Under the pieces are notes generated by a model. It worked only from the letters and a program-made list of their open reading frames with translations, searched no databases and was not told the origin of the DNA. From contig SVLP01000006.1 in assembly GCA_015067895.1 (NCBI GenBank), forward strand, positions 27,832 to 91,831: a stretch of 64,000 nt of DNA, read 5' to 3'. Origin of the DNA: Oscillospiraceae bacterium (GTDB lineage: Bacteria; Bacillota_A; Clostridia; Oscillospirales; Oscillospiraceae). The translations under genes were made by a program, and so were the position numbers. Below are positions 44,502-56,040 of this stretch, piece by piece (the first letter of the stretch is position 1; each line of letters opens with the position of its first letter).

Positions 44502-46271
44502 TTACGGTGTGGTCTCGGTGGGCATCTCCGCTGCGGTGCTGGGCTCGGTGGGGGGAGGAGGGGGAGCCTCCACCCGGGCGATGATCTTGTCCCGGGACTT
44601 GTAGCGGGAGGTGGCCTCGTAGGTCGACGAGATCAGCTTGTCGGTGGCCTTGTCGAACTTCTGGCGGTAGGACTTGACGGTGCGGCCGGTGTAGGCGGTC
44701 TGGATGACCTCGCCGTCCTTGTAGCCCTCCTTGTTGTCGTACTTGAAGTCCTGGTAGACCACCTTGCCCTCGGTGGGGCCCTCGACGGTCTCGTAGGTCA
44801 TCTTGACATAGTAGTCCTTGGTGTCAGTGCCGATGAGCTTCACGTGCACCTGGCCGCCGGAGACACTGGCCTCGATGCGGATGGGGTAGTCGGTGTTGTT
44901 TTTGAACTTGAAGTCCAGGGAGCCCCAGCTGACGGTGGCATCCATGCCGTAGGGCATGTAGCTGACCATGAAGCCGTGGGCGGTGCGCTCCACGATCTCC
45001 AGATCGGCCTTCAGGCAGGCGTAGTAGAGGGTGGAGGACACCTGACAGATGCCGCCGCCGATGGTCTCCACGCTCTTGCCGGCAGAGTAGGCACCGGCGG
45101 GCTTGTAGCCCTTCTCCTCGGTGCGCTTGCCCAGGGTCTCGTTGTAGGAGAAGGTCTCGCCGGGGCGGATCAGCTTGCCGTTGATGGCCTTGCAGGCCAG
45201 CTTCAGATTGGTGTTCCGGTTGGAATCATTGGTGTGATTGGTGGAGACGGAGCCCAGCACATCCTGGAAGAGGGTGGCGTCGATGGCTTCCTTGGTCAGC
45301 GCTGCGGGGATATAGGCGAAGGGGACGGTGACGGTCTGGCCCTCACCGGCAGCCTCCACCTGTGCCTTCAATGCCTCCAGATCGAAGCCGTAGCCCAGCA
45401 CTTCCTGGGTGATGGAATAGTCGGTCTCGTCCAGGATGGCATCGACGGGGGCGATGGTATGCTCGGCATACAGGGCGTCCAGATCCAGCGCCTCGGGCTC
45501 CACCACATCGTAGGCGAAGTCAAAGGGGGTAAAGTCGTTGGCGTAATAGGCATCCAGAATGGCCTGCATCAGTGCGTCGGTGTTCAGACTGTGCTCGGGG
45601 GTGCCCAGGGTGATGGTCAGCTGCTTGTGCACCACATCGGTCTTTTCCTGTGCCTTCTTGTAGGTCAGGTTCAGGTCGGGGGTCTCGCCGTTGACGGTGA
45701 CGGACGCCTGGGTCAGGGAGCTGGCAGCCGCTGCGGCGGCCCGCTCCAGGGTTTCCCGGATGGCATCCTCGTTCAGGGTCATGCAGCTGCGCACATCCGG
45801 CTCGAAGCTGGTCAGCGCGGCCTGGGTCTTGGCCTGGGTGTTCTCCCAGCGGCTGCCGCCCCGGCCGTAGTCGTAAGCAAGCTTCACCAGGGCGTCCACA
45901 TCCACCGCCGCGCCGGTGTCGGTGGGGGTCAGAGCCAGGGTGACATCGGGCAGATTCACCACCATGGTCTGAACGGGATAGGTCTGGTCGGTCAGGGAAT
46001 GGAGGGTGGCGGCGGCATCCTCGGGGGTCAGACCACCCAGATCCACGCCGTAGACGAAGACATTGGGGTAGATCAGGCCGTCATCCTTGGTATAGTCGAA
46101 GAACCACCAGGTGCCCAGCCCGATGGCGAGCACCAGCACCGCTGCCACGATGACCAGGGAGGTGGTGCGGATCTTTTTATGATTGTCGGGGGAGGGATTT
46201 GCGGCATCGACGGAGTCCTGATAGAGCTGCTCCAGCTCGGCGTTCTCGTCGAAGTCTTTTTTCTTTTTCAC
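44502..46271 (-). CDS. VanW family protein with peptidoglycan-binding domains
   Basis: A 589-residue cell-envelope protein. One membrane helix (about 38-58) anchors it; two PG_binding_4-like domains (about 75-340) and a VanW domain (about 345-475, with KLIRPGETFSYNETLG and GGGICQVSSTLYYACL) follow, then a G5-like C-terminal domain (about 490-570) and a Pro-rich tail. VanW occurs in some vancomycin-resistance clusters, but no such cluster is here; a cell wall role is more likely. The start is GTG 46271 with AAAGGAG upstream. Confidence 0.85.
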   Translation of the reverse strand: MKKKKDFDENAELEQLYQDSVDAANPSPDNHKKIRTTSLVIVAAVLVLAIGLGTWWFFDYTKDDGLIYPNVFVYGVDLGGLTPEDAAATLHSLTDQTYPVQTMVVNLPDVTLALTPTDTGAAVDVDALVKLAYDYGRGGSRWENTQAKTQAALTSFEPDVRSCMTLNEDAIRETLERAAAAAASSLTQASVTVNGETPDLNLTYKKAQEKTDVVHKQLTITLGTPEHSLNTDALMQAILDAYYANDFTPFDFAYDVVEPEALDLDALYAEHTIAPVDAILDETDYSITQEVLGYGFDLEALKAQVEAAGEGQTVTVPFAYIPAALTKEAIDATLFQDVLGSVSTNHTNDSNRNTNLKLACKAINGKLIRPGETFSYNETLGKRTEEKGYKPAGAYSAGKSVETIGGGICQVSSTLYYACLKADLEIVERTAHGFMVSYMPYGMDATVSWGSLDFKFKNNTDYPIRIEASVSGGQVHVKLIGTDTKDYYVKMTYETVEGPTEGKVVYQDFKYDNKEGYKDGEVIQTAYTGRTVKSYRQKFDKATDKLISSTYEATSRYKSRDKIIARVEAPPPPPTEPSTAAEMPTETTP

Positions 46272-46372
46272 GGGATCACTCCTTTTCTCCGCGGGAGAAG
46301 ATACGCTATCATATTACCACAAATTAGCAGGAATGCAATCCTGTTTTGTGGTTTTCAGAAAGAATTCAGAAC

Positions 46373-49300
46373 TTAAGTGCTGCCGCAGAGCGTACGGTAC
46401 TTTTCAACGAAGACCTTGCTCTGCTTCAGGGAGTCGACCTTGGGGCTGAGCTTCAGGCGCAGGGTGGGAACCTTGGCGCTGGCCACGAACTGGACGCGCT
46501 TCTGGTAGTCCGCATCCGAACAGATTTTGCTGACGGCGTCGAAGTTCAGCTCTGCCAAAGTGAACCAGATTTCGCCGCTCTTCTGGCGGATGTCGGTGAT
46601 GGCGCATTCCTTGGCCTTGGCGCGGAGCAGGGCGATGTCCACCAGATTCAGCACGCCCTTGGGGGGCTCGCCGTAGCGGTCGACGATCTCGTCGAGCAGG
46701 TCGTCGGCATCCTCGTCGGAGCGGATGGCGGCCATGCGGCGGTACAAGTCCATGCGCTCCTCGCCCCGCTCCACATAGTCTTTGGCGATGTTGGCGGTGA
46801 CATTCAGGTCGGCGGTGCATTCGGGTGCCTTGGGGGCTTCGCCCTTCTCTTCCAGGACGGCCTCGTCCAGGAGCTTCAGGTACATGTCATAGCCCACGCT
46901 CATCATGTGGCCGGACTGCTCCGCGCCCAGCAGATTGCCCGCGCCGCGGATCTCCAGGTCGCGCATGGCGATTTTGAAGCCGGAGCCGAATTCCGCAAAA
47001 TCCCGGATGGCGGCCAGACGCTTCTCGGCCACCTCGGAGAGGGACTTGTCGGGCTTGTACGTGAAGTAGGCGTAGGCATGGCGGGTGGAGCGGCCCACCC
47101 GTCCCCGGAGCTGGTGGAGCTGGGAAAGACCGAAGCGGTCGGCGTTTTCGATGATGAGGGTGTTGGCGTTGGGGATGTCCAGGCCGGTCTCGATGATGGT
47201 GGTGCAGACCAGACACTGGATCTCACCGGCGGCCATGGCGGTCATGACCTCGCCCAGAGCCTCCTCGCCCATCTTGCCGTGGGCCACGGCCACCTGGAGT
47301 CCGGGGATCCGCCGCACCAGGGCGGATGCCACCTGGTCGATGGTCTCCACCCGGTTGTGCAGATAATAGACCTGACCGCCGCGCTCGACTTCGCGCCGGA
47401 TGGCATCGTCGAGGATGGCGGTGTTGTGCTCCATGACGTAGGTCTGGACAGGGTAGCGGTCGGCGGGGGGCTCCTCGATGGTGGACATGTCCCGGATGCC
47501 GGAGAGGGCCATGTTCAGGGTGCGGGGAATGGGGGTGGCGGAGAGGGTCAGCACGTCCACGCCCTTGGAGATCTCCTTCAGCCGCTCCTTGTGGCTGACG
47601 CCGAAGCGCTGCTCCTCGTCCACGATCAGCAGACCCAGATCCTTGAATTCCACGCTCTTTTGCAGCAGCTTGTGGGTGCCGATGATGAGGTCGACCGCGC
47701 CGGAGCGGAGCTTGTGGAGGGTGGTCTTCTGCTGGGCAGGGGTACGGAAGCGGCTGAGGACATCGATGTTCACGGGGAAGCCGCGGAAGCGGGAGATGGC
47801 GGTCTGGTAGTGCTGCTGGGCAAGAACCGTGGTGGGGACGAGGATCGCCACCTGCTTGTTGTCCATGATGGCCTTCATGACGGCGCGCAGAGCGACCTCC
47901 GTCTTGCCGAAGCCCACATCGCCGCAGAGGAGCCGATCCATGGGGATGGGGGACTCCATATCGGATTTGATATCCGCGATGCAGCGCAGCTGATCGTCGG
48001 TCTCGGCGTAGGGAAAATTGTCCTCGAACTCATTCTGCCAGGGGGTGTCGGCGGCGAAGGCGTAGCCCTCCTGCCGCTTCCGGGCGGCGTAGAGCTTGAT
48101 GAGCTGGGCGGCCATGTCCTTGGCAGCTTTTCTGGCCTTGGCCTTGGTCTTCTGCCAGGTCTCGGTGCCCATTTTGTTCAGGCGGACGGTGGTGTCTTCG
48201 CCGCCGTTGCCAATGTATTTGCTGACCAGATCCAGCTGGGTGGCGGGGACGAAGAGCACATCGGTGCCCGCGTAGGCGATTTTAATGTAGTCCTTCACCG
48301 CACCGTCAATCTTCATCTGCTCCATGGCGACAAAGCGGCCGATGCCGTGGTGGTCGTGAACCACCAGGTCGCCGGGCACCAGGTCGGTGAAGGAGTTCAG
48401 CTTCTGGCGGTTCGTCGCGCCGGACTTCTTGGGCTTGCGCTTGACCTCGCCCCGGCTCAGGAGCTGACCTTCCGTCAGGACAGCCAGCTTGGCGTCGGGA
48501 TACTCCATGCCGTATGGGATGGTGCCCTCGGCCAGCAGGATCTGGCCGGGCTTGGGCATGGAGGTCAGGGGGATGCAGAGGAAGGCGGAGAGATTCTTGC
48601 CCCGGAGCATCTCCTGGAGCATCTCGGCGCGCATCCGGGTGCCGCAGAGCACCAGTGTGGCGAACTCATGCCGCTGGTAGTGGGCAAGGTCAGAAGCAGC
48701 GGTCTCCAGGTTGCCGCCGTAGCCCGGGAGCTGCTTGGCGGTCATGGGCAGCAGCTGCTTCGGCGGGCAGTCCTCGGGGTAGGCGGTGCCGCCGAAGGTG
48801 TCCACATAGACCACCGTCCTGCCCCGGAGATTTGCGCAGAAATCCTCCCATTGGCAGACATAGTCGCAGAGCTCACCGGCGATCAGGCCGGTCTGGAGCA
48901 TGGAGTCCAAGCCCATGCCCACCTCCTCGATCCGGGTGCGGGCGGCGCGGTGGAGATTACTTTGGTCGCAGAGGACGACGATGGCATCCGCCGGGAGATA
49001 GTCCATGGCGGTGGCGTATTCGGGATAGATCAGAGCCATGTACCGGTCGGAGGCCGGGTGGCTCATGCCGTTTTCGTATTTTTCCAGGTCGGCGGTCAGG
49101 GTGGCCAGAAGCTTTTCGTTGGGGTTCTTCCGCCGCTTCTGGCGGGAGATGAGCTTCCGGATATCGGCGCACAGGCCGGAGATGCCCTCCGGGTGGAGCC
49201 GGGGCTGGGTCTCGCCCACGGGCAGGACGACGACGGAATCCGCATTGTCGGTGCGCCGCTGGGTGTCCGGGTCGAAATAGCCCATGGTGTCCAGCTCGTC

Positions 49301-49888
49301 TCCGAAGAACTCGGCCCGGAAGGGCCGGTCGGCGGCGGGGGAGTAGATGTCCACGATGCCGCCGCGAACAGCGAACTGGCCGGGGCCCTCCACCAGGTGT
49401 GAGCGGGAGTAGCCCGCGTGGGTCAGCTTTTCCAGCAGCTCCTCCAGGGGGTACTCCTGACCGACCTCCAGGGTGAAGGCGGCCTTGTTCAGCACGGCGG
49501 GGGGGATGGTACGCTGGGAGAGGGACTCCCAGGTCAGGATTTGAAGCTTTGTTTGTCCGTTCGAAAGGGCATAGAGCTGGCTCAGCCGCTTCTGCTCCCA
49601 GGCGCGGCTGACCACGGCGGTGTCATACAGGGTCAATTCCCGGCTGGGCAGCACCGGGGCGGTCTCGCCCAGGAAGGCGGAGAGCTCCTGCTGGATGCGC
49701 TTGGCGGTCATGTCGTCCTGACAGACGACCACCAGAGGCCGGTCGAACTCGTGGCGCAGTCCCGCCACCAGATGGCTCCGGTTGATCTGGCCGAGGCCGG
49801 TGACGGCAGCGGGCTCATTCCGGCTGACGGATTTCAGAAGAAGCTGATATTCAGGGATGTTTTTCAGAAAAGAGAGAAGTTTTTCCAT
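46373..49888 (-). CDS. mfd: Transcription-repair coupling factor Mfd
   Basis: A 1,171-residue translocase that removes RNA polymerase stalled at DNA damage and recruits UvrA. The UvrB-like N-terminal part is followed by the RNA polymerase interaction domain (LVPGDLVVHDHHGIGRFVAM, about 500-520) and the RecG-like helicase: Walker A GDVGFGKTEVA (about 650) and DEEQ box LLIVDEEQRFGV (about 750). The C-terminal TRCF domain closes it. Length fits the family. ATG 49888 follows GAGGT; an upstream frame extension only reads through repeat R2. It is downstream of pth, a common Firmicutes order. Confidence 0.95.
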   Translation of the reverse strand: MEKLLSFLKNIPEYQLLLKSVSRNEPAAVTGLGQINRSHLVAGLRHEFDRPLVVVCQDDMTAKRIQQELSAFLGETAPVLPSRELTLYDTAVVSRAWEQKRLSQLYALSNGQTKLQILTWESLSQRTIPPAVLNKAAFTLEVGQEYPLEELLEKLTHAGYSRSHLVEGPGQFAVRGGIVDIYSPAADRPFRAEFFGDELDTMGYFDPDTQRRTDNADSVVVLPVGETQPRLHPEGISGLCADIRKLISRQKRRKNPNEKLLATLTADLEKYENGMSHPASDRYMALIYPEYATAMDYLPADAIVVLCDQSNLHRAARTRIEEVGMGLDSMLQTGLIAGELCDYVCQWEDFCANLRGRTVVYVDTFGGTAYPEDCPPKQLLPMTAKQLPGYGGNLETAASDLAHYQRHEFATLVLCGTRMRAEMLQEMLRGKNLSAFLCIPLTSMPKPGQILLAEGTIPYGMEYPDAKLAVLTEGQLLSRGEVKRKPKKSGATNRQKLNSFTDLVPGDLVVHDHHGIGRFVAMEQMKIDGAVKDYIKIAYAGTDVLFVPATQLDLVSKYIGNGGEDTTVRLNKMGTETWQKTKAKARKAAKDMAAQLIKLYAARKRQEGYAFAADTPWQNEFEDNFPYAETDDQLRCIADIKSDMESPIPMDRLLCGDVGFGKTEVALRAVMKAIMDNKQVAILVPTTVLAQQHYQTAISRFRGFPVNIDVLSRFRTPAQQKTTLHKLRSGAVDLIIGTHKLLQKSVEFKDLGLLIVDEEQRFGVSHKERLKEISKGVDVLTLSATPIPRTLNMALSGIRDMSTIEEPPADRYPVQTYVMEHNTAILDDAIRREVERGGQVYYLHNRVETIDQVASALVRRIPGLQVAVAHGKMGEEALGEVMTAMAAGEIQCLVCTTIIETGLDIPNANTLIIENADRFGLSQLHQLRGRVGRSTRHAYAYFTYKPDKSLSEVAEKRLAAIRDFAEFGSGFKIAMRDLEIRGAGNLLGAEQSGHMMSVGYDMYLKLLDEAVLEEKGEAPKAPECTADLNVTANIAKDYVERGEERMDLYRRMAAIRSDEDADDLLDEIVDRYGEPPKGVLNLVDIALLRAKAKECAITDIRQKSGEIWFTLAELNFDAVSKICSDADYQKRVQFVASAKVPTLRLKLSPKVDSLKQSKVFVEKYRTLCGST

Positions 49889-49913
49889 AGTATACCTCGC
49901 AGGAAAAAGAGAA

Positions 49914-50038
49914 CACGTCATTGCGAGCCAGTGCGCACACTGGCGTGGCAATCCCGTGGATGACCTAGTTGCTTCGATAGAACATACCGCAAGATCGACG
50001 GGATTGCCACGTCGCCTTCGGCTCCTCGCAATGACGTG
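49914..50038. repeat. Repeat R2, copy 2 (between pth and mfd)
   Basis: Perfect 14-bp inverted ends CACGTCATTGCGAG and CTCGCAATGACGTG, with inner GCCAGTGCGCACACTGGC hairpin and GGCAATCCCG / CGGGATTGCC pairing. Related to the copy at 14917-15021. It splits a conserved gene pair without disrupting either gene. Confidence 0.85.
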
Positions 50039-50059
50039 CTTTTTCTCCACGCCAGAACG

Positions 50060-50086
50060 CGGAAAGGGGAAATTTTCCCCTTTCCG
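50060..50086 (-). terminator. Terminator after pth
   Basis: CGGAAAGGGGA / TCCCCTTTCCG around AATTT, 21 bases past the pth stop. It may separate pth from mfd, with the T-rich segment on either side modest. Confidence 0.6.
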
Positions 50087-50107
50087 TGATTATATGACGA
50101 TATTCGG

Positions 50108-50692
50108 TTAAGCCTTCCCGCTGTAGCGGTTGCTGGCCTCGGCGATGCCCTTGTCGATGATGCACAGGGCGGCATCGGCAGCCCGGTCGATGGCGGGGGC
50201 CAGGGCCTTTTCCTCCTGGGGGTCGAAGGTGGAGAGCACCCAGTCCGCCAGATCGAAGTCGGGATGGGGCTTGGCACCCACGCCGATCTTCACCCGGGGG
50301 AAGTCCTGGGAGCCCAGCTCCTGGATGATGGACTTGATGCCGTTGTGTCCGCCGGCGGAGCCGTCCTTGCGCAGCCGCAGGCGGCCCGGCTCCAGGGAGA
50401 TGTCGTCAAAGAGGACGATGATCCGCGCTGGAGGGATCTTGAAAAAGGCGGACAGCTGCAGCACGCTGCGGCCGGAGAGGTTCATATAGGTCTGGGGCTT
50501 CAGCAGAAAGAGCTTGCCGCCGTCCATATTCACCTGGGCGTAGAGCCCCTGGAATTTCAGCTTGTCGATCTTGACATGCAGCTTCTCGGCAATGCGGTCA
50601 ATGGCCCGGAAGCCTGCATTGTGGCGGGTCTTCTCATATTCCCGGCCCGGATTGCCCAGGCCGACGATGAGCCAGTTTGTCTGTTCTTTCAT
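50108..50692 (-). CDS. pth: Peptidyl-tRNA hydrolase
   Basis: A 194-residue enzyme that frees tRNA from stalled peptidyl-tRNA. Conserved features: VGLGNPGREYEKTRHNAGF with the catalytic His, LLKPQTYMNLSG, LFDDISLEPGRLRLRKDGSA and GGHNGIKSI. Size is normal for the family. It is encoded immediately upstream of mfd on the same strand. Confidence 0.95.
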   Translation of the reverse strand: MKEQTNWLIVGLGNPGREYEKTRHNAGFRAIDRIAEKLHVKIDKLKFQGLYAQVNMDGGKLFLLKPQTYMNLSGRSVLQLSAFFKIPPARIIVLFDDISLEPGRLRLRKDGSAGGHNGIKSIIQELGSQDFPRVKIGVGAKPHPDFDLADWVLSTFDPQEEKALAPAIDRAADAALCIIDKGIAEASNRYSGKA

Positions 50693-50777
50693 AGTATGAA
50701 TTCCTTAAGCACATAATATTTCATGATAAATAATACCACAAATTATTGGAAAAGCAACCATTTTTTTCAAATCCTTT

Positions 50778-50804
50778 GTAGGGAACGGGCATTGACCGTT
50801 CCGC
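50778..50804 (+). repeat. Left arm of 27-bp inverted repeat (R6)
   Basis: GTAGGGAACGGGCATTGACC plus seven more bases match the reverse complement of 51914-51940 at 26 of 27 positions. The arms enclose an AT-rich two-gene cassette. Confidence 0.8.
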
Positions 50805-50858
50805 AGTATAACCCGCGGGCGGAATACCTTAGTTACAAGTATTGACATTGTCCTAAAG

Positions 50859-50909
50859 AAATAAATAAGAGCAAATCTACATCGTAGGCAGATTTGCTCT
50901 TATTTATTT
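50859..50909 (-). terminator. Terminator overlapping the end of the XRE gene
   Basis: AAATAAATAAGAGCAAATCT pairs perfectly with AGATTTGCTCTTATTTATTT; the stop codon of the regulator lies in the stem. Confidence 0.8.
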
Positions 50910-51118
50910 ACTATGGGATTATCTGTTCTTTCTAATAAGTAATCTACGGATACTTTATGAAAATCCGCAATTTTACAAAGAGTCGTTGTAGGTATGTCAA
51001 TGTCACCGCGTTCATAATTACTATAAACCCGTTGACTACAAGACAAAATCTCCCCCATTTTTGCTTGCGACAAATCCTTATCCTCCCTCAAATCTCGGAT
51101 TCTACGATAATAAGGCAT
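50900..51118 (-). CDS. XRE-family transcriptional regulator
   Basis: A 72-residue helix-turn-helix protein (RRIRDLREDKDLSQAKMGEI then SCSQRVYSNYERGDIDIPTT), essentially the DNA-binding domain alone. Start chosen at ATG 51116-51118, since a TATAAT at 51149-51154 (minus strand) would put the transcript start near 51142, leaving too short a leader for the upstream codons. It is divergent from a membrane protein gene, and the shared gap carries palindromic operators, so it likely represses both. Confidence 0.8.
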   Translation of the reverse strand: MPYYRRIRDLREDKDLSQAKMGEILSCSQRVYSNYERGDIDIPTTTLCKIADFHKVSVDYLLERTDNPIVNK

Positions 51119-51148
51119 GACTACACCAACCATCAATAAGATGTCAAT

Positions 51149-51228
51149 ATTATATCCTAGAAAGATTTTCGCTATTACTTTTTAGCGAAGAATTCGCTAT
51201 TGACTTCTAGTGAAAATTTCGCTAAAAT
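51149..51228. promoter_or_regulatory. Divergent promoters with two 17-bp operators
   Basis: Rightward promoter: TTGACT (51200-51205), 17-base spacer, TAAAAT (51223-51228). Operators TAGCGAAGAATTCGCTA (51183-51199) and TAGTGAAAATTTCGCTA (51208-51224) fit TAGYGAA-N3-TTCGCTA; the first abuts the -35 box and the second covers the spacer and -10 box. A half site TTTTCGCTA (51166-51174) lies upstream of the leftward TATAAT. Repression by the adjacent XRE protein is the simple reading. Confidence 0.8.
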
Positions 51229-51325
51229 GATAATCAGAACAGGGGTGGACGATCACAAAATAAGTACACAATTAAGCAAGTAGACATTATTCATTTCTAT
51301 ACTTAATGAAAGGGAGGAACTATGT

Positions 51326-51703
51326 ATGTTCGAAACAATTGGAACACTATTAACCATCGCTTTTTGGGCAGTAACAATTTTCTTGTTGGTGGGTGGGGTT
51401 ATTTTAATTATTGATAAGCTCCGCAATGGAAATGGATGGGATAAGGTCAAGGTCGTTATTGCAATAATTGCAGGAATTTTCACATTTTCCAAAGTGTCTA
51501 CTTGGCTCGACAGCATACCGTGGGCTCTGCTATTTACTGGCTGTGTTCTTGGCCTTGTTCTGGGAGATTCCTCTGATAAGGAGAAATCGTACCGGCGCAG
51601 AGAGAAAGAATATGGCCTAAGTGATGCAATTATTGATACATATTGCGAGTACAATCTCACTAAAGCAGCAGTAAAAGATGCTATCCGTGAGTCGAAAAAG
51701 TGA
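51326..51703 (+). CDS. Small membrane protein, unknown, under XRE control
   Basis: A 125-residue protein with three hydrophobic segments (about 7-29, 40-54 and 65-80) and a charged C-terminal tail (SSDKEKSYRRREKEYGLSDA). GGGAGGAAC precedes ATG 51326. Low GC and a private repressor with strong operators suggest an acquired cassette. No toxin or immunity family was recognised. Confidence 0.65.
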   Translation: MFETIGTLLTIAFWAVTIFLLVGGVILIIDKLRNGNGWDKVKVVIAIIAGIFTFSKVSTWLDSIPWALLFTGCVLGLVLGDSSDKEKSYRRREKEYGLSDAIIDTYCEYNLTKAAVKDAIRESKK

Positions 51704-51913
51704 GTTCATAGAAAGAACGTATATGCCAATTTCTTGTTTCTAAATCATAATTGTATATGTGGTAGTCCAACCACTCCAATAATATAAAGTGGAGCCGAGG
51801 GATCTTTGTACCAAATGTCTGCATAGCAGATGGAAGGTGCGAAGATCCCTCGTTTCATGTGTCGGCGTGTTGCACGGATTCGCCGGAGTGCATTCCGTGG
51901 GGCAGGTGGTACC

Positions 51914-51940
51914 GCGGAACGGTCGATGCCCGTTCCCTAC
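51914..51940 (-). repeat. Right arm of 27-bp inverted repeat (R6)
   Basis: GCGGAACGGTCGATGCCCGT plus seven more bases; reverse complement of 50778-50804 with one mismatch. Weaker similarity continues inward for about 24 bases on both sides. Confidence 0.8.
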
Positions 51941-51992
51941 GTTGCGTGTCGGAAGAATTTATATTTTCGAAATTTTGTTTGAAAATTCTTGT

Positions 51993-52021
51993 TGCGTACT
52001 TTGCTGTATCATGGTATAATA
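51993..52021 (+). promoter_or_regulatory. uvrA promoter
   Basis: TTGCGT (51993-51998), 17-base spacer and TATAAT (52016-52021) with an extended TGG before the -10 box. No obvious LexA box was seen. Confidence 0.8.
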
Positions 52022-52059
52022 TAGAGTACGAAAGAATCTGAAAACCGAGGTGAGCGTTT

Positions 52060-54882
<2,823 letters not shown>

Positions 54883-54889
54883 TGTAGAA

Positions 54890-54911
54890 GCACCCCGCAT
54901 TTGCGGGGTGC
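54890..54911. terminator. Terminator between convergent uvrA and kinase-like gene
   Basis: GCACCCCGCA / TGCGGGGTGC two-base loop; poor T-tracts on both sides. Confidence 0.65.
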
Positions 54912-54918
54912 GTGGGAT

Positions 54919-55938
54919 TCAATCCTGATAGAATTCCGGGGGCAGCACATCGCTGAGCTCGACGCGCATCGCGTCCCGCTCGCCGCAGTAGCTGAGGGAT
55001 TTGCGGGGGGAGCGGACATTCTGGGTATCCTGCCGCTGGGGGATGCTCAGCTGTACCAGCGTCCCGCCCTCGGGGGGCTGGACGATCATGGCGCTGCCCC
55101 GGTGGGCGGCGGCGGTCTCCCGAACCAGGCTCAGGCCCAGACCCATGCCGCTGCGTCCGTCCTCGATGCCCGGCTCCCGGCGGAAGCGGGTGAAGGAGGC
55201 CAAGGTTTGACTGCCATTGTCGCCGGAGTCCCACAGGGTGATGATGCACCGGCGGTTCCTCAGAGCCAGCTTCAGCTCGATGGTACCGCCCGTTGCGGCG
55301 AATTTCAGAGAATTGGACAGCAGATTGTGGATGGCCCGGGTCAGCATGGCGGCGTCCACCAGCGTGTAGACCGGTGCGGGGTGGGGCGTGAAGGTGAACC
55401 GGAAGCCCAGCGCTTCGCAGGCGGGCAGGGCCTTGTCCCAGAGCTCATGGAGCAGGGCGTTCAGCTCCAGCATCTCCAGCCGGGGCGCGTTCTGGGGAGT
55501 CATGTTCCCCACCAGCCGCAGCAGCCGATAGAGCTCCCGGTTGATCCGGGCGTGGGTGGGATCGTCCTCCGACTCCGCCCGAAGCTGGTCGAAGAGGGCC
55601 ATCACATTGCCCAGGGGCTCCCGCAGCTCCATGGCCGCCAGGGCCAGCAGCTGCTGCTCGGCGTCGGTCTGGTCGGCGTCCAGGGTGAAGATGTGCCTGC
55701 CCGATACATTCGTGACACTGGCCCCCTTGCTCTGGCCGCACAGCTCCAGGGTCAGGTACAGACAGCCATCCTGAAACTCGGCATAATCCTCCCGGCCCGC
55801 CGCGATCAGCGGCTCCACCGGGTCGCCCGGGGCGATCTGGTAGGAAAGGGCGGCATTGTTGGCGGCGCGGATGACGCCCTCCTCCGCACAAAAGGCGGGG
55901 CGGCCCATCAGCTCCAGCATCTGTTTGATCTGCTCCAT
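54919..55938 (-). CDS. Sensor-kinase-like protein lacking the phosphoacceptor His
   Basis: A 339-residue soluble protein. The N-terminal 100 residues resemble a PAS-like sensor. A helical dimerisation region follows, where the usual SHELRTPL H-box reads AMELREPLG (about 102-110): Met replaces the His. The HATPase domain (about 160-295) keeps the N box (LLSNSLKFA), a G1-like DSGDNG and G2 GMGLGLSLV. It can probably bind ATP but not autophosphorylate in the normal way. No membrane segment or adjacent response regulator is present. It may be an ATP-dependent switch or use another His. Confidence 0.72.
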   Translation of the reverse strand: MEQIKQMLELMGRPAFCAEEGVIRAANNAALSYQIAPGDPVEPLIAAGREDYAEFQDGCLYLTLELCGQSKGASVTNVSGRHIFTLDADQTDAEQQLLALAAMELREPLGNVMALFDQLRAESEDDPTHARINRELYRLLRLVGNMTPQNAPRLEMLELNALLHELWDKALPACEALGFRFTFTPHPAPVYTLVDAAMLTRAIHNLLSNSLKFAATGGTIELKLALRNRRCIITLWDSGDNGSQTLASFTRFRREPGIEDGRSGMGLGLSLVRETAAAHRGSAMIVQPPEGGTLVQLSIPQRQDTQNVRSPRKSLSYCGERDAMRVELSDVLPPEFYQD

Positions 55939-56040
55939 GGTCTGTCCTTTCCCGGCTGTCCGATTTTTTTCGACCTTACACTGTCATTCTTATTGTACCG
56001 TTTTTTCTCCAAAATGCAAGAAAAAAGAGGTGAGCCTATT

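Larger units (their letters stand above)
51704..52059. other. Gap holding a hairpin, the right R6 arm and the uvrA promoter
   Basis: About 356 bases without a gene. CGAGGGATCTT and AAGATCCCTCG form a long-looped hairpin around 51797-51854. The right arm of the inverted repeat is at 51914-51940, and the uvrA promoter at 51993-52021. Nothing else was recognised. Confidence 0.6.

Noticed and set aside
44502..46271. VanW gene as evidence of vancomycin resistance
   Set aside because: No vanHAX, vanR or vanS genes are nearby; VanW domains are common in Clostridia without resistance.
49889..50050. 54-residue N-terminal extension of Mfd
   Set aside because: It reads through repeat R2; the ATG at 49888 aligns with the normal Mfd start and has a ribosome binding site.
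54901..56040. Long N-terminal extension of RadC in the same frame
   Set aside because: It is antisense to the kinase-like gene and has no start signals; RadC proteins begin near the TTG at 56041.
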